Shown: piece after piece, positions 14,653-23,317 of the stretch | How positions within the stretch are numbered: position 1 is the stretch's first letter | Layout of the letters: each line of letters opens with the position of its first letter | Source of the DNA: DASYAN01 sp034431765 | Lineage (GTDB): Bacteria; Chloroflexota; Ktedonobacteria; Ktedonobacterales; Ktedonobacteraceae | Reading direction: 5' to 3' | Length of the DNA: 33,669 nt | Assembly: GCA_034431765.1 (NCBI GenBank) | Contig: DAOUDD010000107.1 | Coordinates: forward strand, 1 to 33,669 | Notes under the pieces: model-generated | Told to the model about the DNA's origin: nothing | Seen by the model: only the letters and a program-made list of their open reading frames with translations | Databases searched by the model: none | Position numbers and translations under genes: made by a program

Positions 14653-15142
14653 GCTGTGGAGCAAGTCAAATCTGCACAGGTCTTTTGAATGTGTGCAGGA
14701 AAGCGGGTGTGTCTGCTCTATGTATAGAAACTGTCTCCAAAATTGTCTTTGAAATGGCTATGGAATGGCATTGTCTAAAGAGACATATGCAAATTATAGT
14801 TAGTTATCGGACCTGGTAGAGCAACATTAAGTGGTGAAGGCCTCACTGCCCGAGCTTGTTTTCCTTGGCTTTTTTGAGCTTTTCACCGAATACTGTGGTT
14901 CTACCTCGGACCTATCTCCTTGGAGATATTCTTACTTACGTTTCTATTGTTGCAAAAAACGGATGAGAGCTAAAAGTTCTTCACACAATTATAAGTCTTT
15001 TTTCTCTGCTGAAGAAGGTGTGTAGTACTCGATTCAGCGAAAAACGCTGTTTCGCTTCTATGCTCTCTAAACCTGTGGTGAGAACTCATTATGTAGTGCA
15101 CCCTGATTTCTCATAAGCGGGTAAATGTGAAAGGATGCAAGA
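14653..15142. other. Long non-coding gap between divergent genes
   Basis: No convincing gene lies here. A weak plus-strand promoter is possible at 14771-14800 (TTGTCT, 18 bases, TATAGT), which would give the peptidoglycan-binding gene a leader of over 300 nt. A perfect 7-bp hairpin, AGCGAAA/TTTCGCT with a 7-base loop, lies at 15036-15056. Nothing else stands out. Confidence 0.35.
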
Positions 15143-16534
15143 TTGTTAGTCAAAAAATTTCGTTTCCACTTTTTAGGCGCTTTTTTGCTGGTTGTCACGG
15201 CCTGTTTGAGCGTCTCTCTGCTCTTTGTTGTTCATACAAAAGCCGTTGCATCAGGCTGGCCGTTAGTCAGACAGAGCAACACCGGCGAAAACGTTTACAC
15301 CGTTCAGTATATGTTGCAAGCACAAGGCTACTCCCTGACGATTGACGGTGACTTTGGTCCACAGACAAAAAGCGCTGTACACTCATTTCAATCGCATCAT
15401 GGTCTGACTGCCGATGGTGAAGTTGGCCCACAGACCTGGCCCGTCTTAATCAAGACGAGCAGTTCAGGGAGCAAGGGCGCAAATGTAAGCGCTCTGCAGC
15501 GGCAGTTGAATCGGTTTGGTGCCAGCCTGACGGTTGATGGTGACTTTGGCCCGAAGACCTCTGCTGCTGTGAAGAGTTATCAGACCAGTCGTGGTCTGAC
15601 TAATAATGGAAATGCGGATCTGGCAACCTGGAATGCGCTTGTGAATGCTGCGCCTGCAACATCGGGGTCAGGCTCAGGTCCAACAACAGCACCTCGTGCA
15701 ACGACATCGTGGTACAAAACAACATTGGATAGCACTACCGCCCAACAGGAAGGATGTACTGCTGCTGGCACTCCAGGATTGGTCGTTCTGGATTACGGAC
15801 AGCCGTACTATAGTGGTGGCACATTTGGCGCTCGGTTGACGGGTACCAGCACGTTTGTCTCAGATGCACGCATTCAGACAAATGTGATTGCTTTCTTGAA
15901 CGGTGCGAAGAACTGTGCATCAGCTAGTACGAATCTGAAGATTGCGGTGGGAACCAGCAATTGTTTGAATGGACAGAGCGGCTCTGGCTGTAATAACCCT
16001 CTCTCGACAGCCCAGATAAGGGCCGCAGGACGGGCGTGGGCTGATATTGTCAATGCTGCGCAGGCACGGGTAGGAACAGATAGACGCTTTGCTATCTACG
16101 GCGCGAACGATATTGAGATCGAGTGGTCAACGTTCGCGAGTGCTAAAGCCTTCTCAGATGGTTTCAGCAGCAGGACTTCTGCTTTACTCGTAAATTACGG
16201 TGATGCATCAGACGGTGCAAATGGCAATGGGAGTGCGTATTCCTGGACTGCGGAACAGTTGTGGCAGATTGGTTCGACCGGCAATAATGTCTCTCTGCCT
16301 GAGATCTACTACAGCGCCAATGCGCGCGAATGGAGGCAGTTGAGCGAATGGTCTTGCAACAATAAAAGATCTGCCTGGAAGATTATCGGCACTATGGCGG
16401 AGAACGGTGAAGCCGGCTCTCTTAGTCCAGACGCGTCCTGGAAAGCCATGCATGATGCTCTGGCTCAGTCCTCCAATTCCTGTGCCAGCGCTTCGCGCAA
16501 TCAACTCCACTACTTAACAAGTATCCATCAATAA
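15143..16534 (+). CDS. Exported protein with two peptidoglycan-binding domains and an unknown C-terminal domain
   Basis: 463 residues from a TTG start with AAGGA seven bases upstream. A signal peptide or anchor (about 6-36: FHFLGAFLLVVTACLSVSLL) is followed by two PG_binding_1 domains (about 40-103 and 108-168) with DGDFGPQTKSAVHSFQ and DGDFGPKTSAAVKSYQ. After a Ser/Thr/Gly/Pro linker comes a 270-residue C-terminal domain (about 188-463) with several cysteines and segments such as GLVVLDYGQPYYSGG, FAIYGANDIEIEWS, LWQIGSTG and LPEIYYSANAREW. The acidic NDIEIEW and the EIYY strand suggest a TIM-barrel glycosidase-like fold, but no family is recognised. It probably acts on the outer surface or cell wall. 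Confidence 0.85.
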   Translation: MLVKKFRFHFLGAFLLVVTACLSVSLLFVVHTKAVASGWPLVRQSNTGENVYTVQYMLQAQGYSLTIDGDFGPQTKSAVHSFQSHHGLTADGEVGPQTWPVLIKTSSSGSKGANVSALQRQLNRFGASLTVDGDFGPKTSAAVKSYQTSRGLTNNGNADLATWNALVNAAPATSGSGSGPTTAPRATTSWYKTTLDSTTAQQEGCTAAGTPGLVVLDYGQPYYSGGTFGARLTGTSTFVSDARIQTNVIAFLNGAKNCASASTNLKIAVGTSNCLNGQSGSGCNNPLSTAQIRAAGRAWADIVNAAQARVGTDRRFAIYGANDIEIEWSTFASAKAFSDGFSSRTSALLVNYGDASDGANGNGSAYSWTAEQLWQIGSTGNNVSLPEIYYSANAREWRQLSEWSCNNKRSAWKIIGTMAENGEAGSLSPDASWKAMHDALAQSSNSCASASRNQLHYLTSIHQ

Positions 16535-16535
16535 G

Positions 16536-17123
16536 GTGCGGCGAAAGTCCAGATGCCCCACGTCTCCGGCTTGCCGCTGGAGACGTGAATTGACGGCTAA
16601 ACCTGCCTGGACATTACATCAGTTTCTCACGCACCTGGGAACTACCCCGGCGTGTGTCGTTGATCCTCGTTTGAATGTCGTGGCATGGAATGCTGCCTCT
16701 CGCGTTGTTTTTGGCTACTGTGCCACCATGCCTGAGCGAGAGCGAAACTCGATCTGGAGATTATTCACTCACCCTTTGATCAGTCAAGGAAGCGAGAAGT
16801 GGGAGGAACTGGCACGGGTGTATCTGGCGCAATTTCGCGCCGAATATGGTCGTTTCATCAAAGATCCCTGGTGGGCTACACAGATTGCTGAACTCTCCTG
16901 CGCCAGTCCGAAGTTTCGAAAATTATGGACCCATTATGATGTGCTCAATGTGTCGGAAGGGCACAAATCGATGCAGCACCCGCTGGTAGGAGAGCTGATC
17001 TTTGATTTCCTCTAGTTTCAGACGGTCGATACCAGCGGCCTGCGACTGCTGGTTCACACGCCACAGAGTAACTCTGGAACCCCTGAGAAAATCGAGCGAC
17101 TCCTGGCCTATGAGTCGGAATAA
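16536..17123 (+). pseudogene. Broken MmyB-type transcriptional regulator (ligand-binding part only)
   Basis: The reading frame encodes the MmyB-like ligand-binding domain found at the C-terminus of many XRE regulators: LHQFLTHLGTTPACVVDPRL, NVVAWNAASRVVFG, ERNSIWRLFTHP, LAQFRAEYGRFIKDPW, FRKLWTHYDV. Two lesions are visible. The N-terminal helix-turn-helix domain is missing (the frame begins one base after the preceding gene's stop), and an in-frame TAG at 17013-17015 interrupts the domain. Past the TAG the same frame continues with family-like sequence (TSGLRLLVHTPQSNSGTPEK) to TAA at 17121-17123. Probably a remnant after deletion; a truncated protein of about 150 residues could still be made. 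Confidence 0.75.
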
Positions 17124-17162
17124 GGAGTTCTCAATCTATCGTAGCAAGCAGTGCACATAGTG

Positions 17163-19349
17163 TTAACTGGGATTGACCAGGTTGGCAACGAGGCCGTACA
17201 CGAGCACCAGCGCGAAGCTCACCAGAATAGTGAATAGTGCAACCAGGCCAATCTGTGGGAAAAGCTTGAGCAACCCGTGCCTGTACAGGATAAAGCCGAT
17301 GCTGATCGCGAAGCCAAGGATCGTCAAAATACAGCCACGCACAGAGGAGCTTAGCGTTGGCATATGCTTTCTTTTGAAGAGCGACGCTAAGCCTGGTACG
17401 AAACCGGCGACAGCAAAGATGAGCCAGGGAATCCACGAGTCGTAGTCTGCTGATAGCAGGTTGAGAAGCGAGCCATGCACTACATCGATGCCATAGAGCA
17501 GATCAGACACGGCAAATCCGCCCAGTGCGATACAGAGGCCAACCCATGGACCGAACGCACCACTGAAGAAAAGTGGCACGACCAGGACCGCTAGCACGCT
17601 ATGTCCATAGACGTAAGGGCGGAAGTTATAAAAGACGCATAGCAGGATAATGCCGGCTATGACCTGAATAAACTGCCATTTCCACTCGCCGAGAAAGCCA
17701 AACAATTCCTCAGAACTCTCGTTGCGTTCCTGATTTCTTCTCTCAGGCCTCTCTATGTGATCGGGACGCGCAGAAGAACGAGCCAATTCTGCCCGCTCAT
17801 CATAGTCTCTCTCCCCATGCGGACGAGGAGACGGCGTGTGTTGTCTACTGCGTTGTTCAAATTCCTGCTCTTGATAACTTCTCCGAGCTGGTTGCGACTG
17901 AAAACGTGGCTTGTCAGGATATGCAGGAGCTTGCTGCATCTGCGCAGATTGCTGAGGCTGACCATATTGAGCTTGTCGAAATGGCGGTTGTTGCTCAGTT
18001 GGAGAACGATGGGCTTGATTTGCTGCGTTGTAGTGCGGCGGCACGTTCTGCTGACCCGCTTGCGGCTGCTGTTGCCAGCCTGAATTGCTCTGGCTGAACG
18101 GGGTATGCGGCGCTTGATGAGGCGTTATGGATTGTTGTGCAGGCTGTGCTTGAGCATGCTGCTGAAACTGCTGCCCCTGTCCTTGAACTGCTCCATGAGA
18201 TGGTGCTGTCTGTGCTACCGTCTCCGAGGAATGAAAAGTAGGTAGCCCTCCATTTGCCATCCCGCCTATCTGCTGATTCTCTATTGCCTGTCCTGACTCA
18301 TTGCCGTTAAGCATAGCCTGTGCAGCTTGCGACCTCTGCTGCCCCTGTTGATCCTGCTGACTCTGCGAGAAACTTGCTGGCGAGGAGGGCGAATTTCCTG
18401 TCTGAGCACGAGTGGCGAACGTGTTGTTGCTGCCGCTGGTCGTGCCTGTTGAAGCTGGAGGTTGTGGCGACTGTAGCGACTGTAGCGGCTGCGCTGAAGA
18501 TGGCAGCATCAGCACAGTCTGGGCATCTTTAGCTGTTTGCTGTATGGCTTCCTCGAATGCCTCCGCAAAGAGTCCGATCGTTGCGAAGCGCTGCTGTGGC
18601 TCTTTGTGTAGCGCTTTCAGCAGGACATTCTCGATTGCTGATGAGACGCCGGAAAGTTTCTCCTGCAATGGAGGAGGGGAAGCGAACATATGCTGCGTGC
18701 ACAATTCGGTGAAGCTGCCATGGAAAGGGCGTTCTCCTGTCAGCCACTCGTAGGTGACGATGCCAAGCGAATACTGATCGCTGGCCGGGCGAGGCTTCCC
18801 TTGAATCTGCTCCGGCGACATATACGCGACGGTCCCGATTACGTCCTGTGTCCCCTGCGAACGAGATGTCTGTGAGATTAGCGCAATGCCGAAGTCGCTG
18901 AGCAATACTTCATTGCGCCGACCAAGCAGCATATTCTCCGGCTTGACGTCACGATGGATGATATGTTCATCGTGCGCGTACTGCAAGGCGTCCGCAACCT
19001 GTTTCACGTATGAGGCGGCTGTGAGCAGTGGAACCTTTGTCCCTTTAGGATAGAGCTGGCGCACTGTACCATTCGGAGCGAAATCCATCACCAGGTAGGG
19101 CACCTCGTGTTCGATACCGAAGTCGAGCACACGAATGATGTTGGGATGCGTGAGACGGGCAATCGTCTGTGCTTCACGTAGAAAACTATCTGTGTCATCT
19201 GTGCTTGACAGCCGGGTCTGTAGTACCTTGATCGCCGCCTGCGACTTGAGGTAGAAGTGCTCACCCAGGTAGACCTCGGCGAACCCACCCTCACCCAGAA
19301 GGCGCAGCAGCGTATAATTTCCCAGGCGTTGCCCTACTCGCTCTGCCAC
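17163..19349 (-). CDS. Membrane Ser/Thr protein kinase with ECF-like membrane tail
   Basis: 728 residues. Residues 10-270 form a Hanks-type kinase: GEGGFAEVYLG loop, Lys41 in AAIKVL, HRDVKPEN with Asp134, DFG at 152-154 and GTVAYMSPEQIQG activation segment. All catalytic residues are present. Residues about 280-550 are a Gln/Ser/Pro-rich low-complexity linker. The C-terminal 175 residues contain about five hydrophobic helices (IQVIAGIILLCVFY, VLAVLVVPLFFSGAFGPWVG, LIFAVAGFVPGLASL and others) whose GPWVGLCIALGGFAVSDLLY segment resembles ECF-transporter S components, so it may sense a small molecule or the membrane. GTG start with AAGGAG six bases upstream. Confidence 0.93.
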   Translation of the reverse strand: MAERVGQRLGNYTLLRLLGEGGFAEVYLGEHFYLKSQAAIKVLQTRLSSTDDTDSFLREAQTIARLTHPNIIRVLDFGIEHEVPYLVMDFAPNGTVRQLYPKGTKVPLLTAASYVKQVADALQYAHDEHIIHRDVKPENMLLGRRNEVLLSDFGIALISQTSRSQGTQDVIGTVAYMSPEQIQGKPRPASDQYSLGIVTYEWLTGERPFHGSFTELCTQHMFASPPPLQEKLSGVSSAIENVLLKALHKEPQQRFATIGLFAEAFEEAIQQTAKDAQTVLMLPSSAQPLQSLQSPQPPASTGTTSGSNNTFATRAQTGNSPSSPASFSQSQQDQQGQQRSQAAQAMLNGNESGQAIENQQIGGMANGGLPTFHSSETVAQTAPSHGAVQGQGQQFQQHAQAQPAQQSITPHQAPHTPFSQSNSGWQQQPQAGQQNVPPHYNAANQAHRSPTEQQPPFRQAQYGQPQQSAQMQQAPAYPDKPRFQSQPARRSYQEQEFEQRSRQHTPSPRPHGERDYDERAELARSSARPDHIERPERRNQERNESSEELFGFLGEWKWQFIQVIAGIILLCVFYNFRPYVYGHSVLAVLVVPLFFSGAFGPWVGLCIALGGFAVSDLLYGIDVVHGSLLNLLSADYDSWIPWLIFAVAGFVPGLASLFKRKHMPTLSSSVRGCILTILGFAISIGFILYRHGLLKLFPQIGLVALFTILVSFALVLVYGLVANLVNPS

Positions 19350-19418
19350 TCGTGGCTCCTTCTATGTCTATGTCTGGTATCGCTGACAGATAAGCTCTAT
19401 ACTACGTCCAGTTGCTCT

Positions 19419-19447
19419 ATTGTAGAGAATTGGAGCCGCTACGTCAA
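19419..19447 (-). promoter_or_regulatory. Probable promoter of the Ser/Thr kinase gene
   Basis: On the minus strand TTGACG (19447-19442), a 17-base spacer and TACAAT (19424-19419) lie 70 nt upstream of the kinase GTG. No operator is evident. Confidence 0.65.
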
Positions 19448-19577
19448 GTGCAAAAAGAGAGGAAAGCAGTCTTTATAGAGGAGGCGAAAAGCGAACTACG
19501 GATCTTCTCCCTGGTCTATGGATGCTACTGCATCAGAGACAGAATGTATTGGATATAGTGGTGAACTTGCCATCTTC

Positions 19578-20303
19578 TCAGCTCAAAACAGCCGTCTCCT
19601 GCGCCTTGACACTCCCGACATATGCACACTCACCGTATAGTGAACAGCGCGAACATTCGGGGCGCTGGGCGTGACAGATCTCGCGCCCGTGGCGGATCAG
19701 GTTGACGTGCAGGACGTAACTCCATTCGGGTTGCGTGAGTCGCGCGATAACCTCGTGCGCCCTGTTCGCATCCACTTTTGGACCAATCAGACCCAGACGT
19801 TTGCTGACACGGTGTACATGCGTATCGACAGGGACAAAGTTCAGATCCATGTTGAACATGAGCACACACGCTGCTGTTTTGGGTCCTACACCTGGAATGC
19901 TGCGCAAATAGCGCCACGCCTCCTCTGGGGTGCGCTTTGTTAGCTCCTCATAGAGAAAGGCAGCCAGTGAGAGAGAGCTTCCCTGTTCTTTCTGACGATC
20001 TGTGAGCACGTGCAGCGCCTCTTGAATGCGCACAGCTTTGACGTTGGCAAGTCCACCCGAACGGATCGCCTCGGCAACGTCTACTGTAGAGGCATCGCGC
20101 ACCACCTCCCACGTGGAAAAGGTCGAGACAAGCTGGCGATACGCTCGACCCGAATTGATATCGGAGGTATGCTGGGAGAGGATCGTTCCAACCAGACCAC
20201 CCAGCGGGTCATAATCCGGGTCGTTCTTCGGTTCCCCATAGGTCTCTATCAATAGTTCGTATACCCGTGCGAGGTGAGCTGCCGCCGTTATTCCTGTGCT
20301 CAT
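19578..20303 (-). CDS. nth: Endonuclease III-type DNA glycosylase/AP lyase
   Basis: Base-excision repair enzyme that removes oxidised pyrimidines. From the ATG at 20301-20303 (AAAGG just upstream) the protein is 241 residues. It has the helix-hairpin-helix SIPGVGPKTAACVLMF with catalytic Lys142, VPVDTHVHRVSKRLGL with Asp160, and a C-terminal iron-sulfur loop C210-x6-C217-x2-C220-x5-C226. Residues are therefore in place for both glycosylase and lyase activity and for the [4Fe-4S] cluster. The early block LVGTILSQHTSD matches the usual LLSAQTTD segment loosely, so substrate range may differ from E. coli Nth. It stands alone on this strand. Confidence 0.93.
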   Translation of the reverse strand: MSTGITAAAHLARVYELLIETYGEPKNDPDYDPLGGLVGTILSQHTSDINSGRAYRQLVSTFSTWEVVRDASTVDVAEAIRSGGLANVKAVRIQEALHVLTDRQKEQGSSLSLAAFLYEELTKRTPEEAWRYLRSIPGVGPKTAACVLMFNMDLNFVPVDTHVHRVSKRLGLIGPKVDANRAHEVIARLTQPEWSYVLHVNLIRHGREICHAQRPECSRCSLYGECAYVGSVKAQETAVLS

Positions 20304-20667
20304 AGTACCTTTGCTACAATCCTTTATCATGAAATGCTACGCCTGGCATGTTGTTAGATATCAATTTTCGAGGGCAAGTGCTAGAATGATTGCTGTTCGG
20401 ACGCTTCCCAGACGAAGCGTAAACATACCTGACTACCCCTTCCTCTTTGCTCTCCACGAGCCGATTATAGCATACACGAGAAGGACCCTTGGAGAGGATA
20501 CATGGGAGCCGAAAAAGATGCGGCTTTGCCCTTCTTTTTTGTTGGTAGGAGGAAAGAAAGGTGAGTGCTGGCAAATGCAGGAATTATGCTATACTTTCGA
20601 AGAGAGTATCTGACTGAATAAACAAAGAAGATGGAATCGAGTGAAGGTGAGTAGGAAAGAAGAAAAC
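20304..20667. other. Intergenic region with hairpin and probable promoter
   Basis: This gap separates the divergent nth and oligopeptide-binding genes. A 7-bp hairpin (ACGCTTC/GAAGCGT, six-base loop) lies at 20401-20420 without a T-run. An extended -10 (TGCTATACT, 20587-20595) with no clear -35 box lies about 70 nt before the lipoprotein gene and is its likely promoter. No gene is seen. Confidence 0.45.
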
Positions 20668-22281
20668 ATGCGGCTGATGGTACAGACGTTGCTTGTGAGT
20701 GCATTGTTGCTGCTACTGACGGCGTGTGGAGGAAATGGTGCAGTGTCAAGTTCAGGTCGTGCGATTGCACAGATTCTGACAGTGCCGAATGTGGGTGTGA
20801 CTGATCTCGGAACGCTTGATCCCGCCCTCGCATGGGATCGCAACAGCTCACTGCTGTTCTCAATGCTCTACAATGGTCTGGTGCGCCTGGACAAAGATGC
20901 ACATGTGATACCGGACCAGGCAACCTGGCAGATCTCCGATGATCAACGGATCTATACCTTCGCTCTGAAGCCGCACCTTGCATTCTCCGATGGCACGGCG
21001 GTAACAGCGCAGACGTATGTCTACACTTGGACACGTGCACTTCTCCCAGAGCTTGCATCTCCGTTTGCTCTCGACCTCGAACAGAACATCGTTGGTGCAC
21101 AGGATGTTGCGCACGGTTCGTCCCACACACTGACAGGGGTACAGGCACTTGATGATACACACCTGCAGGTGACGCTAACGCAACCCGCTTCGTCTTTCCT
21201 GGCGACGTTGACGCAACCGCTCTTCTTCCCCTTAAACGCGCACGTGATCGAGCGCTACGGACAGCACGAATGGTCGCAACATAGCGTCGGGCAAGGTATG
21301 GGAACGGGTGCGTTTATGATAGGGAGTTGGACTCATGCCATCTCTATGCACCTGCTACCTAATCCGCACTATGCGAATGGAGAACCGCTGTTGCGCGCGG
21401 TAGAGATGCCTTTTGTCGCTGATCCTCAGACGGCATACTATAACTATAGCGCGGGCCACTATAGCCTGATGTGGAACTTTGCGTTCTCCGATTGGCGTGC
21501 GGCACGCGGTGCAGCCGGCTTTACAACAACTCCGCTCTGGCAGACGGAGGCGCTCTTCTTTGATACAAGCGTTGCACCCTTCGATACCGTTGCAGTGCGC
21601 CAGGCATTTTCGCTCGCACTCGACAGGAAGACGTTGGCGCATAACCTCTTGCTCGACTCGGTGACACCTGCCTACACCCTGCTCTCTCCCGGCTTGATCG
21701 GGTACAGAGAGAACGATGGAAAGCATGCATTTGACAGCGCGAGGGCGCGTACGCTCTGGCATATGCGTTACCCCGATCGCAACACCTTCCCTACCATTAC
21801 ACTGACGTATCCTGCAGGTCGTGTGGACAACGGGCTTATCGGGGCCTTGCAACAGATGTGGCAGCGCGCATTGAGCGTTGATGTCAAGCTGCGTGTGATA
21901 GAGCCGCATACGTACGATCAGGAGATGGAACAGCACCTCATCCCATTCGGCTTCACCTCGTGGATGAGCGAGATACCCGATCCCGCTCCTGCCCTGACTG
22001 CTAACTTTCTCTCTACTGCACCACAGAATAAGAGCCAGGAGCACAACGTCACCCTTGACGCGCTCTTGCAGCAGGCCGCTTCGACCTCTCCCACAGACCG
22101 TACGCGCCCGAATCTCTACACCCAGGCTGAGCAGCAAGTGCTCACGGATGGAGCCTGGATACCGCTCTACCACCCTGGCTTTAGTGCAATTCTACCTCCC
22201 TGGCTGCATGGAGTCTCCCTGCTCGGAAATGGCCTCTATTTCGGCACCTGGTCCACTGTCTACCTGACGCCGCATACGTAG
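20668..22281 (+). CDS. Oligopeptide ABC transporter substrate-binding lipoprotein (OppA/SBP_bac_5 family)
   Basis: 537 residues from the ATG at 20668; a GTG at 20641 in the same frame would add nine charged residues before the signal peptide. The N-terminus MRLMVQTLLVSALLLLLTAC is a lipoprotein signal with the lipobox cysteine at 20. The mature part follows the SBP_bac_5 pattern: LDPALAWDRNSSLLFSMLYNGL, YTFALKPHLAFSDGTAVTA, GTGAFMIGSW, YYNYSAGHYSL, FDTVAVRQAFSLALDRKTLA. It would bind peptides or similar solutes outside the membrane. No permease or ATPase gene is adjacent, so it is an orphan binding protein within this window. Confidence 0.92.
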   Translation: MRLMVQTLLVSALLLLLTACGGNGAVSSSGRAIAQILTVPNVGVTDLGTLDPALAWDRNSSLLFSMLYNGLVRLDKDAHVIPDQATWQISDDQRIYTFALKPHLAFSDGTAVTAQTYVYTWTRALLPELASPFALDLEQNIVGAQDVAHGSSHTLTGVQALDDTHLQVTLTQPASSFLATLTQPLFFPLNAHVIERYGQHEWSQHSVGQGMGTGAFMIGSWTHAISMHLLPNPHYANGEPLLRAVEMPFVADPQTAYYNYSAGHYSLMWNFAFSDWRAARGAAGFTTTPLWQTEALFFDTSVAPFDTVAVRQAFSLALDRKTLAHNLLLDSVTPAYTLLSPGLIGYRENDGKHAFDSARARTLWHMRYPDRNTFPTITLTYPAGRVDNGLIGALQQMWQRALSVDVKLRVIEPHTYDQEMEQHLIPFGFTSWMSEIPDPAPALTANFLSTAPQNKSQEHNVTLDALLQQAASTSPTDRTRPNLYTQAEQQVLTDGAWIPLYHPGFSAILPPWLHGVSLLGNGLYFGTWSTVYLTPHT

Positions 22282-22390
22282 GCAGAGCAAGATCACAGCT
22301 ATAATAAACAATCTCTCATCCACTCCTCTTAAAAACTATGTTATACTACAGCCTGAATTAGGAACTCTTTCAGATGAGGATATTTTTCGC

Positions 22391-23155
22391 ATGGACATAG
22401 AACAGCTTCCCTTACACGGTAGAGTCGCTCTGGTGACAGGTAGCAGCCAGGGCATTGGTCGTGCGGCAGCTCTGCGCCTGGCTCAAGCAGGAGCAGATGT
22501 TGTGGTAAATTACCGCAGCAATGAGGCGGCGGCGGCCGAGACACGCACAGCTATCGAGAGACTTGGCCGGCGTTGTGTCGCAATCCGCGCAGATGTGAGC
22601 CAGGAGGAAGAGGTGGCGCGCCTCTTCAATGAGGCGACTCAGTCGCTTGGTCCGATCACAATCCTGGTCAATAACGCGGGAACAACACGCGATAAGCTGA
22701 TGCTACAGATGTCGCTGCAGGACTTTGAGTATGTGATGAATACAAACCTGCGCGCAGCTTTTCTCTGTACGAAAGCAGCTCTGCGCGGTATGATGAAGGC
22801 GCGCTGGGGCCGCATTGTGAATATCGCTTCCATTGCCGGCCTGCTTGGTAACGCGGGCCAGGCTAACTACGCCGCCTCAAAGGGCGCGATCATTACACTG
22901 ACACTGAGCACAGCGCGTGAGATGGCGAGTCGCAATATCACGGCAAACGCGGTCGCACCCGGCTTCGTGCCCACCGAATTAACCTCGGCCGTGACGGAGG
23001 CACAGCGCCAGACAATGGTCGGGAGCACACCATTGGGGCGCTTCGGGACAGCGGATGAGGTTGCCGCAGCCATCGCTTTTCTCTGCTCACCTGATGCAAG
23101 CTACATTACTGGCCAGATACTCGCTGTTGATGGTGGGCTGTCAATGCATACATAA
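22391..23155 (+). CDS. fabG: 3-oxoacyl-ACP reductase-like SDR
   Basis: 254-residue classical short-chain dehydrogenase. It has the nucleotide-binding TGSSQGIG (16-23), the NNAG motif (94-97), NTNL, and the catalytic triad Ser147, Tyr160 and Lys164 (ANYAASK). VAPGFVPTELT and YITGQILAVDGGLSMHT match FabG-type 3-ketoacyl-ACP reductases closely. There are no other fatty-acid genes nearby, so it may be an additional paralogue with another carbonyl substrate. GAGGA lies 12 bases before the ATG. An extended -10, TGTTATACT, at 22339-22347 is a probable promoter, although it has no good -35 box. Confidence 0.88.
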   Translation: MDIEQLPLHGRVALVTGSSQGIGRAAALRLAQAGADVVVNYRSNEAAAAETRTAIERLGRRCVAIRADVSQEEEVARLFNEATQSLGPITILVNNAGTTRDKLMLQMSLQDFEYVMNTNLRAAFLCTKAALRGMMKARWGRIVNIASIAGLLGNAGQANYAASKGAIITLTLSTAREMASRNITANAVAPGFVPTELTSAVTEAQRQTMVGSTPLGRFGTADEVAAAIAFLCSPDASYITGQILAVDGGLSMHT

Positions 23156-23317
23156 GAAAACAGAGCTTCAGTGCACTTCTCGTTGCATCTTATTCTGTGA
23201 CAGAGAAGATAGCCTTCTGAAAAACTGTAAATCTGTGAAACAAGTTAGCATTGAACCTTCTCTAAAAATCACAAAGCTAGAAAGTATCCCATGTATGGTT
23301 TGAAGGAGGATTCAGCC

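Noticed and set aside
20465..21160. Minus-strand open frame of 231 codons
   Set aside because: It lies opposite the lipoprotein gene and its promoter region, is rich in Cys, Arg and His as shadow frames are, and has no motif.
21355..22173. Minus-strand open frame of 272 codons
   Set aside because: Shadow of the oligopeptide-binding protein, which has a clear family pattern and signal peptide on the plus strand.
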